A program made the position numbers and the translations under genes. Shown here one piece after another: positions 17,089 through 25,797 of a DNA stretch of 64,000 nucleotides (its first letter is position 1; each line of letters opens with the position of its first letter). The stretch comes from Wenyingzhuangia sp. 2_MG-2023 (GTDB taxonomy: Bacteria > Bacteroidota > Bacteroidia > Flavobacteriales > Flavobacteriaceae). The DNA lies in NCBI RefSeq assembly GCF_030548295.1, contig NZ_JAUOSB010000012.1, positions 1 to 64,000 of the forward strand, written 5' to 3'. The notes below the pieces were generated by a model. The model did no database searches. It saw nothing but the letters and a program-made list of their open reading frames with translations, and was not told the DNA's origin.

Positions 17089-20000
17089 TAAAATCCAAAG
17101 TTTAACCCTAAAATCACTGTTCTACTCTGTGGATAAGACCCTTGGTCTACTCCAGCTCTTAATCCGCTGTAAGAATTCACATCAGGATCGTAACCTGTAT
17201 ACTTTGTCCAAGTAATTAAATTTGAACCCGTTACGTAAGCATCTAATTTTGTAATTCCTAATTGGCTAATCATGTCTTTAGGAAAACTATAGCTAAAGTT
17301 GATGTTCTTAAGTTTTAGATAAGAACCATCTTCTACCCATCTACTTTGTACTCTACTGTCACTTTCTCTAGGATCGTCTCTAATCGGTTTTGGAAAATTA
17401 GTCACATCACCCTGTTGTGTCCATCTGTTTAGAGCATCTGTAGATAAATTATTGTAACGTACTACTGAATTACGTTGATGGTTGATTTCACTATATATAT
17501 CGTTTCCATAAGAAAATTGAAAAAACACACTCAAACTAAAGTTTTTATAAGAAAAACTGTTGGTAATCCCTCCAAAAAAGTCTGGAGTTGCATCTCCAAT
17601 AATTTGTTTGTCATCTGCATCAATAATGTTGTCTCCATTTACATCGTCCCAAATAGGTTCTCCTCCTTTAAAAGTTGGCCCTAAAGCTCCGTAAGTGACT
17701 CCGTTTACGTTGTCTTCATCACTTGCGTAGACTCCGTTAAATTTCCATCCGTAAAAAGTACCAATCGGCAATCCTTCTTTTAAAATATGGTAATTTCCGT
17801 TTTGAATATAACCGTTTGTCAATACATCATCTGGCAAATCTGTAACCTTATTACGGTTTGTACTAATGTTTAAATTGGTATCCCATTTGAACTTTCCAAC
17901 CAAATTGTGTGAGTTGATAGAAACCTCAAGACCTTTATTTTCAATACTTCCTATGTTTTGAGTAATGTAAGAGAAACCTGTTGTTCTTGGAATTGGAACA
18001 TTGTACAACAAATCATCTGTCTTTTTCAAGTACACATCTGCATTCAATACAATTCTATTCTGTAACAATGACAAATCCAAACCAGCATCAAACTGTGTGG
18101 TTGTTTCCCAAGTCAATCCTGAGTTAGGCATTACTGTAGGAGCAGCTCCAGAATAATCTAAATAATTAGTTCCTACTGCAAATTCTCCTTGCGAAGTATA
18201 ATTTCCTATAGCTTCGTTTCCTGTTTGACCAACACTAAATCTTAATTTAGCATCGTTTATTACTTTTAATTGATCCCAAAATGGCTCTTCTGAAAATCTC
18301 CATCCTAAAGAAAGTGAAGGAAAATATCCAAATCTTTTGTCATCTCCAAATCTTGAAGATCCATCTGCTCTAAGATTCACTTCTGCAAGATACATCTCTT
18401 TGTAATCGTAAGAAGCTCTACCAAAATAAGATAGCAATGCGTGTTCTGATGTTGTGTTTACTTCTTGACCAGAAATAGTTCCCGCCCCGTTCAACGTTCT
18501 AACATTATCACTTGTAAAATACATCCCATCCATTCCTGTTTGTTCGTATTGCCATTTTTGAAAACTGAAACCTGCAACCGCAGCTAAATTGTGATTGTTT
18601 TTGATTTGTTTGTTAAAACTCAAATAAGTTTCATTTCCCCAAGTCAAATTATCAGTAGCTCTTACCGCTCCTGTATTGTAACCTTCACGATAATCTAATG
18701 TAGAAGGGACAAACTCATCTTCTTTCATAGAAATAAAATCCAAATTCAAATTACTTCTAATCTTTAATGATTTTAGAATTTGATATTCTACATATTCATT
18801 TCCAACAATTCTATTTGTTTTATTTAAATGCGTAGCCAACTCTGCCAACCCTACTGGATTTCTTTTTCCGAATGTATATCCGTTTAAAGAACCATCTGGC
18901 AAGTACATTGCATATGTTGGAGGACGAACTAACAATTCACGAACGACACTTAAGTTTCCTGTTCCGGCAGCATTGATACGATTGTTAACACCATTGGTAT
19001 ACGATAAACTTTGACCAAATGTTAATTTATCTGATGCTTTAAAATCCACATTCAATCTAGAGGTAACTCTTTTGTAATTAGAATTTAAAATCACTCCATC
19101 TTGATCTAAGAAAGAAGAACTCCATGCATATTTTACATTGTCATTACCACCTCTTACAGACAAATCAATTTTATGCTGAGGTGCTATTCTAAACATTTCT
19201 TCTTGCCAATCTACATCACCATTGTTTTTTGCATTTAATGAATCTAAAACTGCAGACAATGGCTCAATAGGATTGTCCATATTATTATACGAATCAATAA
19301 TCAAAGATCTGTATTGACTAGCATTCAATACACTTAATTTTCTACTTACCTCACTTACTCCAGTAAATACATTCAATTCAATTTTAGCCTTTCCATTCTT
19401 TCCTCTTTTGGTTGTAATCATTACCACACCATTTGCAGCACGAGAACCATAGATAGCTGTAGAAGCAGCATCTTTTAACACCTCAATAGACTCAATATCT
19501 CCTGGGTTGATATCCGCTAAAGGATTCAAACCAAAATTCTCAGTTCCATTTAACGAAGACAAACTATTAGACTCAATAGGAACTCCATCCACTACATACA
19601 AAGGAGAGTTTCCTGAATTTAAAGAAGAACTACCCCTTACTCTAATAGTCATTCCACCTCCTGGAGCTCCAGAATTGGAAGTAACCTGTACACCTGCAGC
19701 ACGACCTTGTAATAACGATACAGGATCTTGTTGATTTGCACTTGCAATTTCTTCACTTCCTACAGATACAATTGAACCTGTTAAATTTCTTTTCTTCTTT
19801 TTACCATAACCCACAATCACCAACTCATCTAACTGACTTAGCTCTGGTTTTAAGATTATGTTAATTCTGTTTTGTTTTCCAACAACAATCTCTTGGCTTT
19901 CAAACCCCAAAAAGGAAAAAACCAAAACATCTTTTGCTGACAGATTCCTCATTGTATACTCTCCATCCATACCAGAGAGTGTACCTGCAGAAGAACCCTT

Positions 20001-20183
20001 AACAAGAACATTTACACCGAACAACGGACCATCATCTCCGGAAACAACTCCAGAAACTGTCCGCATTTGAGAATACCCAGCAACAACAAAAAACATTGCA
20101 ATAACTGTAGTAACCCATTTTGACGTCAACCTAAAAGCCAATCTAAACTTGATAGGGACACTTTTGTAATTTTTTTCACTCAT
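17088..20183 (-). CDS. SusC/RagA-type TonB-dependent outer-membrane transporter
   Basis: A 1031-residue protein. After a signal peptide ending near YSQ, a carboxypeptidase-D-like domain (residues about 43-118, GPLFGVNVLVKGSSAGTLSGMDGEY) leads to a TonB-box-like stretch LDELVIVGYGKKKKR. The plug follows (QGRAAGVQVTSNSGAPGGG, NPGDIESIEVLKDAASTAIYGSRAANGVVMITTK), then the 22-strand barrel ending LNFGF. There is no STN domain, so it is not an anti-sigma-controlled receptor. Energised by TonB, it would import oligosaccharides held by the SusD encoded next. It is the first gene of its operon and is controlled by a promoter whose -33 overlaps a LacI-type operator. Confidence 0.94.
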   Translation of the reverse strand: MSEKNYKSVPIKFRLAFRLTSKWVTTVIAMFFVVAGYSQMRTVSGVVSGDDGPLFGVNVLVKGSSAGTLSGMDGEYTMRNLSAKDVLVFSFLGFESQEIVVGKQNRINIILKPELSQLDELVIVGYGKKKKRNLTGSIVSVGSEEIASANQQDPVSLLQGRAAGVQVTSNSGAPGGGMTIRVRGSSSLNSGNSPLYVVDGVPIESNSLSSLNGTENFGLNPLADINPGDIESIEVLKDAASTAIYGSRAANGVVMITTKRGKNGKAKIELNVFTGVSEVSRKLSVLNASQYRSLIIDSYNNMDNPIEPLSAVLDSLNAKNNGDVDWQEEMFRIAPQHKIDLSVRGGNDNVKYAWSSSFLDQDGVILNSNYKRVTSRLNVDFKASDKLTFGQSLSYTNGVNNRINAAGTGNLSVVRELLVRPPTYAMYLPDGSLNGYTFGKRNPVGLAELATHLNKTNRIVGNEYVEYQILKSLKIRSNLNLDFISMKEDEFVPSTLDYREGYNTGAVRATDNLTWGNETYLSFNKQIKNNHNLAAVAGFSFQKWQYEQTGMDGMYFTSDNVRTLNGAGTISGQEVNTTSEHALLSYFGRASYDYKEMYLAEVNLRADGSSRFGDDKRFGYFPSLSLGWRFSEEPFWDQLKVINDAKLRFSVGQTGNEAIGNYTSQGEFAVGTNYLDYSGAAPTVMPNSGLTWETTTQFDAGLDLSLLQNRIVLNADVYLKKTDDLLYNVPIPRTTGFSYITQNIGSIENKGLEVSINSHNLVGKFKWDTNLNISTNRNKVTDLPDDVLTNGYIQNGNYHILKEGLPIGTFYGWKFNGVYASDEDNVNGVTYGALGPTFKGGEPIWDDVNGDNIIDADDKQIIGDATPDFFGGITNSFSYKNFSLSVFFQFSYGNDIYSEINHQRNSVVRYNNLSTDALNRWTQQGDVTNFPKPIRDDPRESDSRVQSRWVEDGSYLKLKNINFSYSFPKDMISQLGITKLDAYVTGSNLITWTKYTGYDPDVNSYSGLRAGVDQGSYPQSRTVILGLNFGF

Positions 20184-20235
20184 AGTTAAGTTTACTTATA
20201 GTTAATAGATAGTTAAAAAATCGACCTTACTCTTC

Positions 20236-20267
20236 CAAAGATATACATAACACAAAGTTTATGCAAA
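20236..20267 (-). promoter_or_regulatory. promoter of the susC-susD-FAS1-GH16 operon
   Basis: On the minus strand TTTG (20267-20264) is followed after 20 bp by TATCTTTG (20243-20236), an exact TAnnTTTG -7 box. The expected transcript start lies about 45 nt upstream of the susC ATG at 20183. The -33 element is contained in the palindromic operator at 20262-20275. Confidence 0.75.
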
Positions 20268-20275
20268 CGTTTCCA
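20262..20275. promoter_or_regulatory. LacI/GalR-type operator
   Basis: TGCAAACGTTTCCA has the symmetric pattern TGnAAACGTTTnCA, with a fully palindromic AAACGTTT core, the classic form bound by LacI/GalR-family dimers. It lies between susC and the divergent lacI-type gene and covers the -33 element of the susC promoter, so the bound protein would block (or, less likely, replace) sigma contact there. Confidence 0.8.
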
Positions 20276-20433
20276 TTAAAAAAAAGAACTTTTTATGGAC
20301 TTACACAAAAAAAAATAGAATTATAACTTAAATTTGTAAAAAAGAACCTGTGAAAATGGAGTATTGACAAAATTCATTGCTATAACAGCCTCTGAAATTT
20401 GTTCTATTTTTATGCAATCATTTGTTTTATCCC

Positions 20434-21477
20434 ATGAAAAAAACAAGAATAACGCTAAAAGACCTAGCTCTCGAGCTTAAATTAGCACCCTCTACAATTT
20501 CTAGAGCATTAGATAATCATCCTGCAATCAGCAATGCAACTAAAAAAAGAGTGCAACAGAAAGCTGATGAAATAGGATTTGTACCCAACTCCATAGCTTC
20601 TAGCTTTAGAAAGAAAAAAACACAATCCATAGGAATTATTGTTCCCAGAATTGATGTTCACTTTCACTCCCTAGTAATTAGTGGAATTGAAGAATACTCT
20701 TATGACTCTGGCTACAATGTAACTATTTTTCAATCTAACAACTCTCTAAAACGAGAAGAAGAAATAGCTAGAATACTACAAAACAAGATGGTAGAAGGAG
20801 TCATTGCTTGTTTGGCTATAGAAACGGAAAACTACGATCACTTTAAAAAGTTTAAAAAACTAGGGGTTCCTGTTGTCTTTTACGATAGAGTCCCTTCAAA
20901 CTTTGATGCGAACAAAATAGTGATTAACGACTTTGAATCTGCCTTTACAGCTACTGAACACCTTATCAACATGGGCTGTAAGCGTATTGGCCATATTGCA
21001 GGTAATCAATCTACAACTATCTTTAAATATAGACTCGCAGGGTACAAAGCAGCCTTAGAAAAACACCAATTAAACATGGATCCACGTTTGATATCCTATA
21101 CAAATGACCTAAGTTATGATGAAGGAGTGGAATCTGCAGAAGCTTTTTTAGCACTTCCAGAACTGCCAGATGGCATATTTTGTGCAAACGATTACACTGC
21201 TGTAAGTGCCATTCAAGTTTTTAGAAGAGCCAATATAAAAATTCCAGAAGACATTGCTATTGTTGGGTTTAGTAACTATCCAATTTCTAAAGTTATAGAA
21301 CCTCATATTACAACTGTTAATGATCAAGCTTTTCAAATGGGGTGCACAGCTGCCAAACTATTGATTCGTTTGATTGAAGATGATGATGATGATTCCATCA
21401 ACTCTGAAACCATTTCTTTGAAAACAGAATTGATTGTACGTGAATCTTCTATGAAAAATAAAGACATTATCAATTAA
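20434..21477 (+). CDS. LacI/GalR-family transcriptional regulator
   Basis: About 347 residues from the ATG at 20434, which fits the family better than the in-frame TTG at 20422. The N-terminal helix-turn-helix reads ITLKDLALELKLAPSTISRA and is followed by the hinge helix segment (VPNSIASSFRKKKTQ). The rest is a periplasmic-binding-protein-like sensor, with SIGIIVPRIDVHFHS, FYDRVP, GHIAGNQST and DGIFCANDYTAVSAIQ. It is divergent from susC with a matching palindromic operator in the shared 238-bp region, so it very likely controls that operon in response to a sugar or sugar phosphate. No clear promoter of its own was found. Confidence 0.92.
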   Translation: MKKTRITLKDLALELKLAPSTISRALDNHPAISNATKKRVQQKADEIGFVPNSIASSFRKKKTQSIGIIVPRIDVHFHSLVISGIEEYSYDSGYNVTIFQSNNSLKREEEIARILQNKMVEGVIACLAIETENYDHFKKFKKLGVPVVFYDRVPSNFDANKIVINDFESAFTATEHLINMGCKRIGHIAGNQSTTIFKYRLAGYKAALEKHQLNMDPRLISYTNDLSYDEGVESAEAFLALPELPDGIFCANDYTAVSAIQVFRRANIKIPEDIAIVGFSNYPISKVIEPHITTVNDQAFQMGCTAAKLLIRLIEDDDDDSINSETISLKTELIVRESSMKNKDIIN

Positions 21478-21503
21478 AGAAGAAATTACCTCATCTAAAA
21501 CAT

Positions 21504-21534
21504 AAAAAACCTCAACAGCTTGTTGAGGTTTTTT
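21504..21534. terminator. bidirectional hairpin terminator after the lacI-type gene
   Basis: AAAAAACCTCAACA (21504-21517) pairs perfectly with TGTTGAGGTTTTTT (21521-21534) across a 3-nt loop, giving a 14-bp stem with U-tracts in both directions. The GDPD gene converges on it from the right but stops 160 bp away. Confidence 0.9.
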
Positions 21535-21695
21535 ACAAGAAAAGTAGTTTTACCACAGATACAAAACAATTATTCTATTTATTTTAAATTCCGAACACTT
21601 AAAAATTAAGTACCAATACTTTAGGGGTAGTATCTATTCTTGATAGTTATAAAGTAGTTTTGACTGTATTTACTCGTCTTTGGTATTATAAAAAT

Positions 21696-22484
21696 TTATT
21701 GAGTATCCAAAACCTTAAATAACAATTCAGGGTTGTTAGTTGTAATGTAATCTATATTCTGATGTAACAATTCTTTCATATCTTCTTCTTTGTTCACCGT
21801 CCAAGAATTCACTGTTAGCCCTAAATCTTGTGCTTCTTTCATCCATGTTGGATTTTTTCTATACACTTTATAGTTGTAATTAATTCCTGTATACCCCACA
21901 GCTAAAACTTCTACTGGAGTTTTGTCTCCGTTTAAATAAGCTATTTTTGCATTTGTATCTAATTGATGAACGAGTTGTCCAGCATCAAAATCAAAACAAA
22001 TATATTCTACCATGGACTGAGCTTGTAAGCTATGCACTAATTCTACAGCCATTTTAGTCAACTTTAAAGTTTTCTCTTTTCCCGAAGGTGCTGATTTTAT
22101 TTCTAAAATCAATTTCGTTTTATTCTGCTTTAATCCTTGTTCTAAATATTCTTTTAAAGTTGGTATTTTTTCTCCATTAGAAAGTTTAAGCACTAATAAT
22201 TCATCATACAAAGCAGTTTCTATGTCTATCCCCATAAAGTCTTTATCATGATTCACAACCATAACGTTATCTTTGGTTAAATGCACATCGAATTCCGCCC
22301 CATAACACTCTAGCTCAATTGCTTGTTTAAGAGCAGCAATAGAATTTTCTGGCAATCCATGAGACTCCCACGCTCCTCTATGAGCAATGACAGGATTGTT
22401 TTTATTTTTGTTGCAACTAATTAATAAAAACAGCAATGCTATTATTGTTGTAACTTTTTTTGTTTTGAAAAAAACTGATATCAT
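21696..22484 (-). CDS. glycerophosphodiester phosphodiesterase, lipoprotein
   Basis: A GDPD-family TIM barrel of about 262 residues from the preferred start at 22484, which begins directly with a lipoprotein signal (MISVFFKTKK, then LLFLLISC). An in-frame ATG at 22529 would add 15 residues but lies in the loop of a strong hairpin. Catalytic and metal residues are seen in VIAHRGAWESHGLPENS, ECYGAEFDVHLTKD and VVNHDKDFMG. The family hydrolyses glycerophosphodiesters to glycerol-3-phosphate and an alcohol. It is the last gene of the sigma/FecR/SusCD operon after a Tat-exported phosphoesterase, suggesting the pair strips phosphate groups from a phosphodiester taken up by this system. Confidence 0.88.
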   Translation of the reverse strand: MISVFFKTKKVTTIIALLFLLISCNKNKNNPVIAHRGAWESHGLPENSIAALKQAIELECYGAEFDVHLTKDNVMVVNHDKDFMGIDIETALYDELLVLKLSNGEKIPTLKEYLEQGLKQNKTKLILEIKSAPSGKEKTLKLTKMAVELVHSLQAQSMVEYICFDFDAGQLVHQLDTNAKIAYLNGDKTPVEVLAVGYTGINYNYKVYRKNPTWMKEAQDLGLTVNSWTVNKEEDMKELLHQNIDYITTNNPELLFKVLDTQ

Positions 22485-22513
22485 TCTTTTATTTTTATGT
22501 GATTGTGATAGTA

Positions 22514-22545
22514 AAAGAGGTATTTGCATTGCGAAACACCTCTTT
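22514..22545 (-). terminator. hairpin between the phosphoesterase and GDPD genes (attenuator or processing site)
   Basis: On the minus-strand RNA AAAGAGGUGUUU (22545-22534) pairs over all 12 positions (one G-U) with AAAUACCUCUUU (22525-22514) around an 8-nt loop and ends in UUUU. It starts 6 nt after the phosphoesterase stop codon. It could reduce transcription into the GDPD gene or protect the upstream message. Confidence 0.6.
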
Positions 22546-22550
22546 ATAAA

Positions 22551-24530
22551 TTATTTTGTACTTAAAGAAAATGCCTTGGGACGAACCATACTTTCAGTGT
22601 ATACATTTCCAAATCTATCTATTACTTTTATTTCTAAAGTAGTATTTGGAGCTGATGCTATTACTTTAAACAAATGAGAAGTTTCATTAGTTGCAAAGGC
22701 AGATGTTGGTGTAGCTCCGTTATTTAATCGCAAAGCATCGTAAGAAATAATATGTAGCGGATCTTTAGCCGTAATTCTAGTTACTGCTAATTGATTCCCA
22801 TTTTCACTTACTTCAATTTGCCAATCTTTTTCATAACCCCAAACATTTATTAACACTTCGTTATTTAGATTCTTTTGTGAATATGAATCTGCATAGATTG
22901 CTAAATCTGCATCTGTAGATTGAGGAGCAAAATCAGCAGCTGTAATGTGTACCGAATTTAAATCGTAAGTTCTAAATTGATAATTTTCATCATGACCAAT
23001 TCCTTTGTACTTCCACTCCATATTTCTATTATTCACATTCCAAATACTGTAACCACCAGGGCTTCCATCTTTACAAATATGATTGTCTGCATAACCATTT
23101 TTACCTGTCCACCACCAAGTTGCACAAACAGCTCCCGTGTTATGTTCTATTAAATTGGATTCTTGCTCCACTCTATAATTTTCATGCAAATGTCCAGACA
23201 ATACATGAACCTTTGAAAAAGGTTTTAGCAGATCTATCAACGCATCTCCATTGTATAAAGAAATATCGTTTATTTGGTTTCCACTGGCATCTAGCGTAGG
23301 TCTTTTGTAAAGTGGAGTGTGCATGGCCAATACAATAGGTGTCGATTTATCTGCTACAGCTTCTAAGTCTTGCTGTAACCATTTTAACTGATCGCCATTG
23401 ATATTGTAACTATAATTACGGCTTCCGACTGTCCCTATAGAACCTCCTGAGTTGATGTACTCCACATCGTCTAAAACCACATAATGAATATCTCCTATAT
23501 TGAAAGAATAATAGGTAGGTCCTAAAACTTCTCTATACTTATTTTCAGCCTCCCAATCATTCGCATAATAAGGATCGTAATCATGATTCCCTATCAAATT
23601 AAAAACAGGGCAATCCAACATATTCATGTAAGGCAAGTATTCATTCAGTCCAAAATTATTTGTGTACCAATACAAATCCCAAGTCATATCTCCCAAGGTT
23701 AAAATATATACTTTGGTGCCGTCGGCTGAATATTTAGCAATGGTGTCATTTACATCTGGAACTATTTTGCTTGTGTATTGATCAACATCGTTGTTACGAT
23801 TTGCCAAATGCCAGTCTGCCATGGGAATGACTACGTGTTTTTGATTGTTTACTTTTATCAAAGAAAAATCCTTTTGTTCTACCGTAGTTGCATTGCTACT
23901 CAATCGCTTAAAAAACTGAGGAGCATTTCCTACTGTGGGAACTTCATAATTTCCAGGAATTGAGATAAACACAAAACCTGTTTTCTTAAGTGATGGTAAG
24001 TAATATACGCCATTAACATCTGTAACCGTTACTTCGTGTCCATCAGAAACGGACACCCCTGAAATTCCTTGTCCATCAGCATACACAACACCTTTTACCG
24101 TCATTCCTTCTACATCAGGAATATTTACATTTGCTATTACATTTAACAACAAACTTCCTAACAAAAGACTTTCTGTATTTCTTTGAACCGTAATTTGATA
24201 TGTTCCTGTAGAAAATTCTTGTGGAATGACAAATGTTGCATTTCTATCCGTAACGTTAATAACATTACAAATATGACTTATTTCTGAATTTGAAGAAGAT
24301 TTTAATAAAATCTGATCTCCAACCTCAAACCCTTTACCTGTAAGTTCAAAAGACTCTCCAGCAACCACATCAACACTCGATGGAATTGAAACCCCTGTAA
24401 TGTTAAAATCATTTACCTCAAGTTCACTCGCATTGTTTTGACAACTTGCAAAAGTAAGTCCCACGCCACTAAAACTAGCAACAGTTGTTAAACCACCTAT
24501 TTTTAAAAACTTTCTTCTTGTCTGTTTCAT
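22551..24530 (-). CDS. calcineurin-like phosphoesterase, Tat-exported lipoprotein
   Basis: About 659 residues. The ATG at 24530 is preferred over 24551 because it begins with a full twin-arginine signal (QTRRKFLKIGG) followed by a lipobox (LTFASC); the earlier start would overlap the upstream gene by 8 bp. After an Ig/IPT-like beta domain (about residues 40-135) and a MetallophosN-like beta domain, the metallophosphatase core shows MADWH, LGDMTW, IGNHDYD, AMHTPLYK and SGHLHENY. A C-terminal MetallophosC-like domain closes the protein. All five metal-binding motifs are present. Tat export implies cofactor loading in the cytoplasm. The enzyme is likely a surface-exposed phosphatase or phosphodiesterase acting with the GDPD encoded downstream. 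Confidence 0.85.
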   Translation of the reverse strand: MKQTRRKFLKIGGLTTVASFSGVGLTFASCQNNASELEVNDFNITGVSIPSSVDVVAGESFELTGKGFEVGDQILLKSSSNSEISHICNVINVTDRNATFVIPQEFSTGTYQITVQRNTESLLLGSLLLNVIANVNIPDVEGMTVKGVVYADGQGISGVSVSDGHEVTVTDVNGVYYLPSLKKTGFVFISIPGNYEVPTVGNAPQFFKRLSSNATTVEQKDFSLIKVNNQKHVVIPMADWHLANRNNDVDQYTSKIVPDVNDTIAKYSADGTKVYILTLGDMTWDLYWYTNNFGLNEYLPYMNMLDCPVFNLIGNHDYDPYYANDWEAENKYREVLGPTYYSFNIGDIHYVVLDDVEYINSGGSIGTVGSRNYSYNINGDQLKWLQQDLEAVADKSTPIVLAMHTPLYKRPTLDASGNQINDISLYNGDALIDLLKPFSKVHVLSGHLHENYRVEQESNLIEHNTGAVCATWWWTGKNGYADNHICKDGSPGGYSIWNVNNRNMEWKYKGIGHDENYQFRTYDLNSVHITAADFAPQSTDADLAIYADSYSQKNLNNEVLINVWGYEKDWQIEVSENGNQLAVTRITAKDPLHIISYDALRLNNGATPTSAFATNETSHLFKVIASAPNTTLEIKVIDRFGNVYTESMVRPKAFSLSTK

Positions 24531-24543
24531 TTTAAAGATCTGT

Positions 24544-25776
24544 TTACTCAATAATGGTTACCTTAATATCATCTAAGAAAATTCTATTTTTCCCTTTTCC
24601 AACACCTACTAAGTAATAATCACCACCTAAAAATTTTATTTGTGTATCTGAACTAGCCCCAGTAATGGTAAACTCGTAACTAGATGCTGCATCTTCCCAT
24701 ATTGCTGTACAATCAGGATCTGCATCATAATCTGGCCAGTTGTCAATCGTTAATGAATTTATACTTACAGTTCCTGATCCCACAACACTAACATTTAATG
24801 TATTATCATCTTGTGTTCCTCCTTTGGTTTGATAAGGAACAGCTTTAAAAGTGACTTTTAAATTTGTAGGTTCATCTAACCCTGTTAGTTTTGGCGAGAT
24901 TAAATCTCCTCCATATCCTGTTTTTCCTAATTTTAAGAATCCTGTACGAGCATACACTACTTTTTGATTGCTAGAAAATTCGTTTTCTGTACTATTCCAT
25001 CCTTTATCCATTTCATCAGTAGTCCACGAATCCATTCTTACCTCTCCTGAATAGGTATAAAAAATAGGGCTTCCGTAATTTAACCAATCAAATTTTTCTT
25101 CTAGAATCACATCTCCTGGAGATTGTGTAATGATAATTTCTTTATCTAGACTAGGGTGCTCTGCTGCAGTAACTGTTATAATTGCAGAACGTGTTTCTCC
25201 TCTATTTTTTTCTGCTAATAATGTGATTTCATTTTCAGAAATAGCAACTTCAGAAAGCCAACTTCCATCAGTTATGGTGTATGTCCAATTTACATTGGCT
25301 TTTACTGCAATAGGAAAACTGTTCTCCGCAGAAGGAATAGCCACTCCACTTTCTGCAGCTTCTACTACAATAAAAGGAATATTTGCTGTTTGATCAATTC
25401 TAAAAAGAACAGGTTGCTCCTTTCCATCTACCACAAATGAGAAATTGACATTTCTACTTTCAAAAGTGATGTTTTCATCAATCACAAACTTAAAAATTCC
25501 ATCATCTTCGCCTTCGGCAGGAAAAGCTCTCACCCAATCTACTGCATCTTGAGCTACAACTTTCCATGGTCTGTTAGACCTTACTACATAACTTTGAGTA
25601 AATTCCTGGGTGTCTGCAGAAATTCCTGTAGGATTTTCTTCTATGGTAAAATAAGCTTCACCAGCAACCTCATTTTCATCATTGGTACACGATATCTGTA
25701 CTCCTAAACAAAAAACGGAGATGATGTATACAATCCTTTTTATTCTTCTTGAATTAAATATATTACTTGTCTTCAT
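24544..25776 (-). CDS. BACON-domain surface lipoprotein
   Basis: A 410-residue lipoprotein (GVQISC lipobox). Two BACON-type Ig-like modules occupy about residues 40-130 and 131-218 (SNRPWKVVAQDAVDWVRAFP, KANVNWTYTITDGSWLSEV, ending EIIITQSPG). The remaining 190 residues start VILEEKFDWLNYG and form a jelly-roll-like domain (GDLISPKLTGLDEPTNLKVTFKA, RIFLDDIKVTIIE) of the kind used to bind ligands. BACON proteins are found beside SusD in many Bacteroidota uptake loci, as accessory ligand-binding or spacer proteins. No catalytic motif is recognised. It lies 21 bp after susD in the phosphodiester-type operon. Confidence 0.8.
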   Translation of the reverse strand: MKTSNIFNSRRIKRIVYIISVFCLGVQISCTNDENEVAGEAYFTIEENPTGISADTQEFTQSYVVRSNRPWKVVAQDAVDWVRAFPAEGEDDGIFKFVIDENITFESRNVNFSFVVDGKEQPVLFRIDQTANIPFIVVEAAESGVAIPSAENSFPIAVKANVNWTYTITDGSWLSEVAISENEITLLAEKNRGETRSAIITVTAAEHPSLDKEIIITQSPGDVILEEKFDWLNYGSPIFYTYSGEVRMDSWTTDEMDKGWNSTENEFSSNQKVVYARTGFLKLGKTGYGGDLISPKLTGLDEPTNLKVTFKAVPYQTKGGTQDDNTLNVSVVGSGTVSINSLTIDNWPDYDADPDCTAIWEDAASSYEFTITGASSDTQIKFLGGDYYLVGVGKGKNRIFLDDIKVTIIE

Positions 25777-25797
25777 GCTGTTTCGTTTTTCAAATTC

